NCBI RefSeq assembly: GCF_020176795.1
Contig: NZ_JAIUKE010000008.1
Location: forward strand, 17,160 to 81,159
Source of the DNA: Streptomyces sp. 8L
GTDB lineage: Bacteria; Actinomycetota; Actinomycetes; Streptomycetales; Streptomycetaceae
Reading direction: 5' to 3'
Length of the DNA stretch: 64,000 nucleotides
The notes under the pieces are model-generated. The model was not told the origin of the DNA, did no database searches, and saw only the letters and a list, made by a program, of their open reading frames with translations. Positions 54,446 to 62,577 of the stretch are shown here, in pieces. The translations under genes and the position numbers were made by a program. Each line of letters begins with the position of its first letter. Position 1 is the stretch's first letter.

Positions 54446-55636
54446 TCACCGGAGGGAGCGGAAGAACTCCCTGATGTCGCGGGCCAGGAGGTCGGGGGCT
54501 TCCAGGGCCGCGAAGTGTCCGCCGCGGTCGAACTCGCTCCAGCGGACGATGGTGTTCGCTTCTTCGGCCCAGCGGCGGATGGCGGTGTCGCCGGCGAAGT
54601 TCGCCACCGCGGTGGGCACCTCGGAACGTGTGAGGGGAAACCAGCCGGCCTGGGCGTGCTTGGCCGCCTCGTAGTACACCCGCGCTGCCGAACCCGCTGT
54701 CGCGGTAAGCCAGTACAGCATCACGTTGGTGAGCAGTGTGTCCCGGTCGACCGCGTCCTCGGGCAGTTCGGCCGAGGGGTTGGACCACTCCTTGAACTTC
54801 TCGATGATCCAGGCGAGCTGGCCGGCCGGGGAGTCGGTCAGGCCGTACGCGAGAGTCTGCGGACGCGTCGACTGGATCGCCCGGTACCCGCTGCCGTCGG
54901 CGGCGAACCTGCCGAGAGCCGCCAGGCGCCGCCGCTCCTCGTGGGTCAGCTCGGCCACCACGTCCTCGGGCGCGGGGCCCATCGGCTGGAAGCCGACGGA
55001 GGCGGCGTTCACATGGAGGCCGATGACCGACTCGGGCGCGACCCGGCCGAGCTCCGGCGTGATCAACGCGCCCAGGTCGCCGCCCTGAGCGGCGAAGCGC
55101 TCATAGCCGAGGCGGTGCATCAGCTCCACCCATGCCCGGGCCACTCGGTTCGGATTCCAGCCCGTTTCCCGGGTGGGCCCGGAGAGGCCGAAGCCTGGCA
55201 CGGAGGGGATGACCAGGTGGAAGGCGTCGGCCGGGTCGCCTCCGTGGGCGCGCGGGTCGCTCAGTGGGCCGATCAGGCCGAGGAACTCCACGATCGAGCC
55301 CGGCCAGCCGTGGGTGAGGATCAGCGGCACCGCGTCCGGCTCGGGCGAGCGGACATGCAGGAAGTGCACCTGGGTGCCGTCGATCTCCGTCACGAACTGC
55401 GGGAAGTCGTTCAGCCGGGCCTCGTGCGCCCGCCAGTCGTAGCCGTCGCGCCAGTAGCCGACCAGTTCGGCCAGGTATCCGGTCGGGACGCCGAGGTCCC
55501 AGCCGGTGCCGGGCAGCTCGTCCGGGAAGCGGGTACCGGCCAGGCGCTCGTCCAGGTCGTCGAGGGCGGCCTGCGGGATCTCGATCCGGAACGAACGGAT
55601 CTCGGTTTCAGCGGTGTTGTTCGTCATGCTTTCCAT
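54446..55636 (-). CDS. Epoxide hydrolase, alpha/beta-hydrolase fold
   Basis: 396 residues. N-terminal epoxide-hydrolase (EHN) domain (12-115), oxyanion motif HGWPGS, nucleophile Asp in QGGDLGA (D187), and the catalytic His in GGHFAALE near the C-terminus. Hydrolyses epoxides to diols; homologous to the juvenile-hormone/microsomal epoxide-hydrolase type. ATG 55636 has AGGAGGTG just before it; ATG 55627 is a weaker alternative. Divergent from the WYL regulator with about 50 bp between starts. Confidence 0.92.
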   Translation of the reverse strand: MESMTNNTAETEIRSFRIEIPQAALDDLDERLAGTRFPDELPGTGWDLGVPTGYLAELVGYWRDGYDWRAHEARLNDFPQFVTEIDGTQVHFLHVRSPEPDAVPLILTHGWPGSIVEFLGLIGPLSDPRAHGGDPADAFHLVIPSVPGFGLSGPTRETGWNPNRVARAWVELMHRLGYERFAAQGGDLGALITPELGRVAPESVIGLHVNAASVGFQPMGPAPEDVVAELTHEERRRLAALGRFAADGSGYRAIQSTRPQTLAYGLTDSPAGQLAWIIEKFKEWSNPSAELPEDAVDRDTLLTNVMLYWLTATAGSAARVYYEAAKHAQAGWFPLTRSEVPTAVANFAGDTAIRRWAEEANTIVRWSEFDRGGHFAALEAPDLLARDIREFFRSLR

Positions 55637-55647
55637 GACACCTCCTA

Positions 55648-55682
55648 TTGCGGCAAGATCCCTTCCGCAAGAGCAGTAGCGT
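55648..55682 (+). promoter_or_regulatory. Inverted repeat and -10 box between epoxide hydrolase and WYL regulator
   Basis: TTGCGG (55648-55653) and CCGCAA (55665-55670) are perfect arms separated by 11 bp. TAGCGT (55677-55682) is a good -10 placed 7 nt before the GTG at 55690, so the regulator mRNA would be leaderless. The repeat is within 15 bp of the epoxide hydrolase ATG, well placed to regulate both genes. Confidence 0.55.
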
Positions 55683-55689
55683 TCTCATC

Positions 55690-56646
55690 GTGCTGACCGT
55701 CTCCGCCCGATTGCTACAGGTTCTGTCCCTCCTGCAGGCCCGCCCCTCATGGACCGGGCCGGAGCTCGCCGAGCGGCTCGGGGTGAGCGCGCGCACCGTT
55801 CGCAGCGACATCGGCAAACTGCGGGAGCTCGGCTATCCGGTGCACGCACTGCCCGGCATCGGCGGGGGCTACCAGCTCACACCCGGGGCGAAGCTGCCTC
55901 CCCTGCTGCTCGACGACGACGAGGCCACCGCCGTCGCGATCGGCCTGAACAGCGCGACCGCCGGCGCGGTCGCCGGGATCGAGGAAGCGGCCACCCGGGC
56001 GCTGGCCAAGCTCGAACAGGTCCTGCCTTCCCCGCTGCGCCGCCGGATCAACCTCCTGCGCACCTCCACCGTCTTCCCCAAGGACGGCGGACCTGTCGTC
56101 GCCCCGGAGGTCCTGACCGCGATCGCCGCGGCCTGCCGGGACCAGCACCGCCTACGCTTCGACTACCGCGGCCACGACGGCACCGACCAGCGCAGAGAGG
56201 TCGATCCGCACCGGTTGGTGCACCTCGGCCGCAAGTGGTATCTCATCGGCTGGGACCTCCAGCGCGCCGACTGGCGCACCTTCCGCGCCGACCGCATGCG
56301 GCCCCGCACCCCTACCGGGCCGCGCTTCACCCCCCGCGAGCCCCCGGAGCGGGACCTGACCGCCTATGTCACCAAAGGCGTCGACGCCGCGCTGACCCGC
56401 TACCGCGCGCGGGTGCGGGTGCACAAATCGGCTACCGAACTGGTGCAGTGGCTGACCCCGGCCACAGTCGTCGAAGCCGTCGACGACCAGACCTGTCTGG
56501 TCCACGTCGGCGCGGAGAGTCCGCACATGCTCGCCGCGCACATCCTGGTCATCGACGCCGACTTCGAAGTCGACGGGCCTCCCGAACTGCTCGACGCCCT
56601 CCGCACGATCGGCGACCGCTGCCACGCGACGCGACAGCGACGCTGA
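55690..56646 (+). CDS. WYL-domain transcriptional regulator (DeoR-like HTH)
   Basis: 318 residues. N-terminal HTH: LLQVLSLLQARPSWTGPELAERLGVSARTVRSDIGKLR (partly quoted; residues about 7-44). WYL domain from about 140, with KWYLIGWDLQRADWRTFRADR carrying the W-Y-L triad and the Arg residues; a C-terminal WCX-like tail follows. WYL regulators bind nucleotides or nucleic acids in some systems, but stand-alone ones like this control metabolic genes. The GTG 55690 is chosen because an upstream TTG (55648) falls within the operator. Probably regulates the divergent epoxide hydrolase. Confidence 0.9.
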   Translation: MLTVSARLLQVLSLLQARPSWTGPELAERLGVSARTVRSDIGKLRELGYPVHALPGIGGGYQLTPGAKLPPLLLDDDEATAVAIGLNSATAGAVAGIEEAATRALAKLEQVLPSPLRRRINLLRTSTVFPKDGGPVVAPEVLTAIAAACRDQHRLRFDYRGHDGTDQRREVDPHRLVHLGRKWYLIGWDLQRADWRTFRADRMRPRTPTGPRFTPREPPERDLTAYVTKGVDAALTRYRARVRVHKSATELVQWLTPATVVEAVDDQTCLVHVGAESPHMLAAHILVIDADFEVDGPPELLDALRTIGDRCHATRQRR

Positions 56647-56750
56647 GAGGGCAGCGGCTCGCCGGCGTGCTCGCTCCGCTGGAGGAGGGCAGCACAAACC
56701 GCCCGGCTGGGAGCCCCTCGCGGGCCCGAAGTCCCGGAGAAGTCCCAGAC

Positions 56751-56809
56751 ATGCCGCCGCACCCCTCCCTGACCCGCTAAATAGCAGGTCAGATGGGGTG
56801 CGGCGGCAT
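56751..56809. terminator. Bidirectional terminator between WYL and MurA-like genes
   Basis: ATGCCGCCGCACCCC and GGGGTGCGGCGGCAT form a 15-bp stem, extended after a small bulge by CTGACC/GGTCAG, around an AT-rich loop (CGCTAAATAGCA). The genes on both sides are convergent (ends 56646 and 56817), so it stops transcription from both. Confidence 0.85.
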
Positions 56810-56816
56810 CCTCACA

Positions 56817-58346
56817 TCAGATGTCCCGGAAGATCTCGATCTGCGCGCCCACCGAGTTGAGGCGTTCCGCCAGGTCCTCGTAGCCGCGGTTGATCACGTA
56901 CACGTTCCGCAGGACCGACGTGCCCTCGGCCGCCATCATGGCCAGCAGGACCACCACGGCCGGGCGCAGCGCGGGCGGGCACATCATCTCGGCGGCCCGC
57001 CAGCGGGTCGGGCCCTCGACCAGGACGCGGTGGGGGTCGAGGAGTTGGAGGCGCCCGCCGAGGCGGTTGAGGTCCGTGAGGTAGATGGCGCGGTTGTCGT
57101 AGACCCAGTCGTGGATCAGGGTCTGGCCCTGCGCCATCGCCGCGATCGCCGCGAAGAACGGGACGTTGTCGATGTTGAGGCCCGGGAACGGCATCGGGTG
57201 GATCTTGTCGATCGGCGCCTCCAGCTTGGAGGGACGCACCGTCAGGTCCACCAGCCGGGTACGGCCGTTGTCCGCCGGGTACTCGGCCGTCAGGTCGTGG
57301 TCGAGGCCCATCTCCTCCAGTACGGCGAGCTCGATCTCCAGGAACTCGATCGGCACCCGGCGGATCGTCAGCTGCGACTCCGTGACCACCGCGGCGGCGA
57401 TCAGGCTCATCGCCTCGACCGGGTCCTCGGAGGGCGAGTAGTCGACGTCCACGTCGATCGACGGTACGCCGTGCACGGTCAGCGTCGTCGTGCCGATGCC
57501 CTCGACCCGGACGCCGAGCGCCTCGAGGAAGAAGCACAGGTCCTGCACCATGTAGTTCGAGGACGCGTTGCGGATGACGGTGACCCCGTCGTGGCGCGCC
57601 GCCGCGAGCAGCGCGTTCTCCGTCACGGTGTCGCCGCGCTCGGTCAGCACGATCGGGCGGCTGGGCGCGACGCCGCGGTCCACCTGCGCGTGGTACAGCC
57701 CCTCGGTCGCGGCGATGTCCAGGCCGAAGCGGCGCAGCGCGATCATGTGCGGCTCGATGGTGCGCGTGCCGAGGTCGCAGCCGCCGGCGTAGGGCAGCCG
57801 GAAGGAGTCCATGCGGTGCAGCAGCGGCCCCATGAACATGATGATGGAGCGGGTGCGGCGGGCCGCGTCGGCGTCGATGGCCTCCATGTCGAGGTCGGCG
57901 GGCGGCACGATCTCCAGGTCGACACCGTCGTTGATCCAGCGGGTCCGCACGCCGATGGAGTTCAGGACCTCCAGCAGGCGGTAGACCTCCTCGATGCGGG
58001 CGACCCGGCGCAGTACCGTACGGCCCTTGTTGAGGAGGGAGCCGCAGAGCAGCGCGACGCAGGCGTTCTTGGACGTCTTGACGTCGATGGAGCCGGAGAG
58101 CCTGCGCCCGCCGACCACCCGCAGGTGCATGGGCCCGGCGTAGCCGAGGGAGACGATCTCACTGTCGAGGGCTTCACCGATGCGGGCGATCATCTCAAGA
58201 CTGATGTTCTGGTTGCCCCGCTCGATGCGGTTCACGGCACTCTGGCTGGTCGCGAGAGCTTCGGCGAGCTGCGTCTGTGTCCAGCCTCGATGCTGCCTGG
58301 CGTCACGGATGAGCTTACCGATGCGTTCGAGGTAGTCGTCTGCCAT
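56817..58346 (-). CDS. MurA-like UDP-GlcNAc enolpyruvyl transferase fused to an XRE helix-turn-helix
   Basis: 509 residues. Residues 1-68 are an XRE DNA-binding domain (GWTQTQLAEALATSQSAVNRIERG). Residues about 74-509 are a full EPSP-synthase/MurA fold: KTSKNAC carries the Lys-Asn pair (K93, N94; E. coli K22, N23), GGCDLGTRTIEPH carries the catalytic Cys (C190; E. coli C115), and VINRGYEDLAERL matches the C-terminal DRGYE motif. Key residues are present, so it may be an active enzyme that transfers enolpyruvate from PEP to UDP-GlcNAc; fosfomycin would target the Cys. The HTH suggests it also regulates, sensing cell-wall precursor. It stands alone, not in a cell-wall cluster, so it is likely a second copy. 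Confidence 0.88.
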   Translation of the reverse strand: MADDYLERIGKLIRDARQHRGWTQTQLAEALATSQSAVNRIERGNQNISLEMIARIGEALDSEIVSLGYAGPMHLRVVGGRRLSGSIDVKTSKNACVALLCGSLLNKGRTVLRRVARIEEVYRLLEVLNSIGVRTRWINDGVDLEIVPPADLDMEAIDADAARRTRSIIMFMGPLLHRMDSFRLPYAGGCDLGTRTIEPHMIALRRFGLDIAATEGLYHAQVDRGVAPSRPIVLTERGDTVTENALLAAARHDGVTVIRNASSNYMVQDLCFFLEALGVRVEGIGTTTLTVHGVPSIDVDVDYSPSEDPVEAMSLIAAAVVTESQLTIRRVPIEFLEIELAVLEEMGLDHDLTAEYPADNGRTRLVDLTVRPSKLEAPIDKIHPMPFPGLNIDNVPFFAAIAAMAQGQTLIHDWVYDNRAIYLTDLNRLGGRLQLLDPHRVLVEGPTRWRAAEMMCPPALRPAVVVLLAMMAAEGTSVLRNVYVINRGYEDLAERLNSVGAQIEIFRDI

Positions 58347-58839
58347 AACCCATAGGCTATATCAGCCATGAGATAAGTTCCGAGTCGGGGTGGGCTGTTC
58401 GGGTGAACCCGCGTGTCGCGGCCCCGACGGCCCCGACGGCCCCGACAGACCCGGCGGCCCTGATCCAGGGTGCGCCGAGCCGCGCGGCCGTGCGTCCGGC
58501 CCCGCAGCACAGGCATACCGGAACGCACCCGCGAATCGATGATCGACCCGCGGGCGCGGGACCCGCAACCGGAACCAATTCGTCCGGAACCGTCCCCGGC
58601 CCGCGGCACGGCCCGGTCAATGGCTCCCGCGCCGCCGCGCGTGTGGCGTGCCCACGGCTGCCGCTTGTGGTGAAGGACCGTGCGGGGGCGGTCGGTGTTC
58701 AGCCGTACCCCCGGCAGCACCCGGAAGCCCCTACGGAGCGTGATCGGCACGGTGCCTCCCGCTGACCCGTCGTGGACCTCCGTGTTGCCCGTAGCGGCAG
58801 GATCAAGCGCGTGCCTCCGGGCGGCGCGGCGGCATCGCG
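58347..58839. other. Intergenic stretch, no gene recognised
   Basis: Nearly 500 bp between the MurA-like gene and the binding-protein gene, both on the minus strand. GGCTATATCAGCC near 58352-58364 is an imperfect palindrome 10 bp from the MurA-like start and could be the XRE domain's own site. GGCCCCGAC is repeated in tandem near 58420-58445. No credible ORF. Confidence 0.5.
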
Positions 58840-60330
58840 TCACGAGCCCGGCAGCGGCGCCCCCTCCGCGGCCGAGACCGTGACGAACGCGGAGGTGCCG
58901 TCCTGTTCGAGCTTGAGGATCGGCACCGCCTTGCGCAGCGGGCTGCCGTCGGCGCCGAACGTCAGGAAGCCGCTGGCGCCCGGCACCTTGTTGTTGCCCT
59001 GCATCTGCTCGAACATCCGGGCCACCTCGTTGCCGGTGATGTGCTTCTGGCCCCGGTCCGCCAGCGAGGCGCCCTTCGCCGCGGTCAGCACGGCGTCGTG
59101 CGCCATCATCGCCTGGCCGTCGTCGCGCGGGTCGCTCGGGAACCACTGCGCCAGCAGGCCCTCGGGCCCGAACGCCGCGGCGGAGGTGTGGTCCACCACG
59201 CGCGGACCGCTCTTCCCGCTCTTCTCGTACATGTCGGGGTGCGCGAGCCCCGTGTAGAGCACCGGGACGCCGGTCTTGGCCGCCTCGTGCAGGCTGTCCG
59301 CCGTCAGGTTGGTGGTGTCGTCGCCCGTCATCACGGTGAAGCCGGTCCAGTCGCAGGTGCGGTGGGCGAGGGCGTCGAGGAAGCGGGTGAGATGGATGCC
59401 GCGCCCCGCGAAGTAGATCAACTGCGGCTTCGCGACACACAGGTTGGAGGTGATCAGATCGAGTTCCGTCTGCCACGAGTCCACCGACGAGTCGAAGGTC
59501 TGCGTGGGCTTCGGCTGGATCAGCTTGTGCCGCTTGTCGGGGTAGGCGGCGCTGAACGCCTTGCCGAGCGACGCCGCGTAGAGGTTGCCCCGGGCCGCGT
59601 CCTGCACGATCGCCGCCGTACGGAAGGTGTCGCCCGCTTTGAGGAAGGCGGCCGCGGCGTGTGCCTCGTCGGTGTTGGTGGGGGTGACCCGGACGAAGTT
59701 CTTGATGTTCCTGATGTCGTCGGCCGTCATGGTGGACGCGACGAGCGCGAGCTGGTGCCGGGACAGCTCGTGGATCGCCGCGAGGTCCGCGCCGGTGCTC
59801 GGGCCGAGTCCGGTGACCGCGACCAGGTGGTCGGCGTCCTTGTCCGCCACGAGTTCGTCCACGGTGTGGCGCCAGCGGGCCGAGCGGGTACCGGTGTTGG
59901 CGATCAGCAGCCGCACCGGGGGAGCCGCCCGCATGTCGCCCCTGTTGTGCCGGTACTGCGCGAGGTACGCGCCCTCCAGCTCGTGGCGCACCGACTCGGC
60001 TGAGTTGCTGTCGCGCGAGGTCAGCGTCAGCGTCGTCATGTACGCGATGGAGACATAGCTGTCGCCCGCCTCCTTCGCGACCCGGTCGTTCTCCGCCTTG
60101 ATCCGGGCCTCCACGTCCTTGAGGTCGGCGGAGAAGACGTACGAGCCGTCCGTCACGCCGACGCACTCGCCCGCGTCGCCCTGCTTGACCACCCCGGCCG
60201 CGCACCGCTCGCCCGCACGCTGGGCCCACGAGACCGCGACGTACCCGCCGACCGCGAGCACCGCCGCGGCCACCACGGCCGCCACGACCCGCCGTACGAC
60301 ATGCAGCGGCCACTCGATACGCACCATCAC
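58840..60330 (-). CDS. Membrane-anchored periplasmic-binding-protein-like protein (ABC type 1 substrate-binding fold)
   Basis: 496 residues. One N-terminal membrane segment (about residues 13-34) without a lipobox Cys, then a Leu/Ile/Val-type two-lobe binding-protein fold: VRLLIANTGTRSARWRHTV, LVAVTGLGPSTG, LVASTMTADDI, IKNFVRVTPTNTDEA and FLTFGADGSPLRKAV are landmarks. It lies outside the cell. There is no ABC permease or ATPase nearby; instead it follows the NTPase-like gene by 16 bp. So the pair is more likely a sensor than a transporter. Ligand unknown. Confidence 0.8.
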   Translation of the reverse strand: MMVRIEWPLHVVRRVVAAVVAAAVLAVGGYVAVSWAQRAGERCAAGVVKQGDAGECVGVTDGSYVFSADLKDVEARIKAENDRVAKEAGDSYVSIAYMTTLTLTSRDSNSAESVRHELEGAYLAQYRHNRGDMRAAPPVRLLIANTGTRSARWRHTVDELVADKDADHLVAVTGLGPSTGADLAAIHELSRHQLALVASTMTADDIRNIKNFVRVTPTNTDEAHAAAAFLKAGDTFRTAAIVQDAARGNLYAASLGKAFSAAYPDKRHKLIQPKPTQTFDSSVDSWQTELDLITSNLCVAKPQLIYFAGRGIHLTRFLDALAHRTCDWTGFTVMTGDDTTNLTADSLHEAAKTGVPVLYTGLAHPDMYEKSGKSGPRVVDHTSAAAFGPEGLLAQWFPSDPRDDGQAMMAHDAVLTAAKGASLADRGQKHITGNEVARMFEQMQGNNKVPGASGFLTFGADGSPLRKAVPILKLEQDGTSAFVTVSAAEGAPLPGS

Positions 60331-60346
60331 GCCCCCATGTCTGCCA

Positions 60347-62347
60347 TTACGCCCTCATGCCCGTCCCGCCCCAGTTCTGCGGGTGCTGCCAGTACCGGTA
60401 CCGCTCGGCCTCGTTGAGGAGCGGCACGATGTCGTCCCTGCGCAGATGCGCGAGGTGCGCGTAGCCGTCGGCGACCAGGCCGCTCAGCCGCATGCCCGGA
60501 TCGGCCAGCGGATCGCTCCACAGCCAGCGCGCGGTGACGAGCCCCCGTACGACCGTCGCGGTGTCCATCGCGGCGGCCGGGCCCCGTTCCGACCCGAGCG
60601 CCTCGATGAGCTCCAGCGGCCCCGCCCCGGCGGGCAGCCGGTTGGGCGCGGCCGTCACCGCCTCCAGATCGCTGATCCACCGGGTGGCCGGCTGGCTCCT
60701 GAACCGCTGGGTGAGTTCGTCCGACACCTCGTCGACCCGTCCTGTCGCCAGCAGGTGGTACAGCTCGAAGACCGGCCTGCCCTGGGTTCTGTAGTGGTCG
60801 GCGAGCAGCTCGTGCGCGCCGTCCCAGTCCGCGGGCCGCTCCGCCAGCTGCCACAGCAGCAGCCGCCGCAGCCAGGGATGCAGAACGGGATCGAGGCCGG
60901 CGGGGTCGAGCAGCCAGCGGGCGCGCACCTCGGCGAACAGCGCGTCGCCGTGGCCGAGCACCTGGGCGCCCGTCGACAGGTCGCGGGCGGCGGCGCACTC
61001 GGCGAGGCCCTCCTGCTCCGACTCGGCCAGGCCGCGCAGCAGATGGCGCAGCGCGACGTCGACGAGGCGCGCCGTGCGGTCGCCGACGCGCAGCGGGCGC
61101 TCCGGGAGCGAGCGCAGCCACAGGTCCTGCTCCACGCCGCTGTGCGCGGGCGGCCCCGACTGCCGCAGCACGTCGAGGACTTGCTGCACCGCACGCGGCA
61201 GCCCGCCGGTCAGCCGGTGCACGAAGGGCGTGAGCCGGGTGTACGGGGCGAGTTCGGGCACCCCGCCGAACCGCAGGTCGATCCGGATGCGCACCTCGTC
61301 GAGGCTCAGATCGCGCAGCCGCAGCGGGTACCACCAGGTGTCCTCGCTGTCCCGGCTCGGCCGGTACTCGCGCCAGTCGGCGAGCGACGCCCGGTCCGGG
61401 CCGCGCGGGCGCCACAGCCAGGTGTCGCCGCTCGCCGGCCCCCAGCGGGGCAGCCACCGGTTCGCACTCGCGACCGCCGTGAGCGGATCGCACGGCAGGT
61501 TGTTCATGACCGTGTCCTCGTGGCGCGCGTGCAGCAGCAGATCGAGGAAGCGGCGGCCGTACGGGGTGTGCGCGTTGTCGAGCAGCAGCAGGTACGAGCG
61601 CGGCATGAAGCTGCGCGCGCAGTTGCGCCGCAGGTCTTCGAGGAACGCGGAGAGCAGCAGGCGGTCGAGCCGTTCGTGGTCGGCCGCGTCGCCCTCGTGG
61701 CGCCACTGGTTGATTTCGAGGAGCGCGTCCCAGTCGTCCGTGCGCGAGGTCATCGGATGGGCGCCGAACCAGTGGGCGCTGCTGGAGAGTTTGCCGGTCA
61801 GCCGCTTCCTTCCGTGGCGCACGGCGTCGGTGACGAGCTTGAGCGCGACGGACGACACACCGTCGGGGAGACCGAGCGCGCCGGCGCCCACGTCGAGGAA
61901 GGCGGTCAGGTAGTCGCCGTCGTAGCGCTGCTCGTTCGCCTCCTGGAAGTGGTCCACCTGCCGCCGTACGGCCCGCCTGCCGTCGACCTGGTCATGGATG
62001 CGGAGGTCCTCGTCGGACGCGAGCAGCCCCAGGGTCAGCAGCGGGAACCGCGCACGCCCGTAGCGGCGCACCTTCTGCGCCATCTGACGGGCCACCAGGG
62101 CCAGGGCGTAGCGAGGAAGCAGCGAGTGGTCGCCGCCGAAGTTCACGTACGCGAAGGGCTGTTCGCTGCCGAATCGGTCGAGCACCGCGCCGTGCGCCTG
62201 GCTCGCGCCTGAGCCGCGCGGGCCGAGCAGCATGGTGAGGGGCCGCTCCTCGCCCGGTGCCAGCGCAAGGCACTCCTCGACGAGCGACAGGATGCCGCTG
62301 CGGCCCCGCAGGCCAAGTCCCATGCCTGGTTCCACCGGTCGCCCCAC
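60347..62347 (-). CDS. P-loop NTPase-like protein (STAND/AAA-like) with altered Walker A
   Basis: 666 residues from GTG 62347, which has GGGGGA 5 nt before it; a TTG at 62404 would give 685. LLGPRGSGAS is in the place of a Walker A motif (GxxGxGK[S/T]) but has Ala where the Lys should be. SYLLLLDNAHTPYG is a plausible Walker B. After the NTPase part (to about residue 380) the chain is helical with Arg-rich repeats and no named domain. First gene of a two-gene operon with the binding-protein-like gene. It is probably cytoplasmic and may relay a signal from the partner. The Lys loss suggests it binds nucleotide weakly or not at all. Confidence 0.7.
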   Translation of the reverse strand: MGRPVEPGMGLGLRGRSGILSLVEECLALAPGEERPLTMLLGPRGSGASQAHGAVLDRFGSEQPFAYVNFGGDHSLLPRYALALVARQMAQKVRRYGRARFPLLTLGLLASDEDLRIHDQVDGRRAVRRQVDHFQEANEQRYDGDYLTAFLDVGAGALGLPDGVSSVALKLVTDAVRHGRKRLTGKLSSSAHWFGAHPMTSRTDDWDALLEINQWRHEGDAADHERLDRLLLSAFLEDLRRNCARSFMPRSYLLLLDNAHTPYGRRFLDLLLHARHEDTVMNNLPCDPLTAVASANRWLPRWGPASGDTWLWRPRGPDRASLADWREYRPSRDSEDTWWYPLRLRDLSLDEVRIRIDLRFGGVPELAPYTRLTPFVHRLTGGLPRAVQQVLDVLRQSGPPAHSGVEQDLWLRSLPERPLRVGDRTARLVDVALRHLLRGLAESEQEGLAECAAARDLSTGAQVLGHGDALFAEVRARWLLDPAGLDPVLHPWLRRLLLWQLAERPADWDGAHELLADHYRTQGRPVFELYHLLATGRVDEVSDELTQRFRSQPATRWISDLEAVTAAPNRLPAGAGPLELIEALGSERGPAAAMDTATVVRGLVTARWLWSDPLADPGMRLSGLVADGYAHLAHLRRDDIVPLLNEAERYRYWQHPQNWGGTGMRA

Positions 62348-62485
62348 CTCGTTCCCCCGACAGGAAGTGTGCGTGACTGACCACCGTAGAACGGGAGTTG
62401 CCAATTGACATCATGGGTGACCTGATCGTCACCCAGCTGTGGCACGAATCGGTCAATACGCGGTGCGCCCTGCGTTCGATGTATT

Positions 62486-62497
62486 TGGTCTAGTCCA
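62486..62497 (+). promoter_or_regulatory. DasR-responsive element (dre-like) upstream of chitinase
   Basis: TGGTCTAGTCCA matches the core TGGTCTAGACCA of DasR sites at 11 of 12 bases. DasR is the GntR-family regulator that responds to N-acetylglucosamine-derived phosphosugars and controls chitinases in Streptomyces. The site is 80 bp before the chitinase ATG, as expected. The divergent NTPase-like gene starts 139 bp away on the other side. Confidence 0.75.
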
Positions 62498-62577
62498 ACT
62501 CATTGACGTGCTCGTGACCGTGTCCGATTCTGAGCTGCACCCGAAGACTCCCCTCCACCTCACCGGGAGATCCGCCC

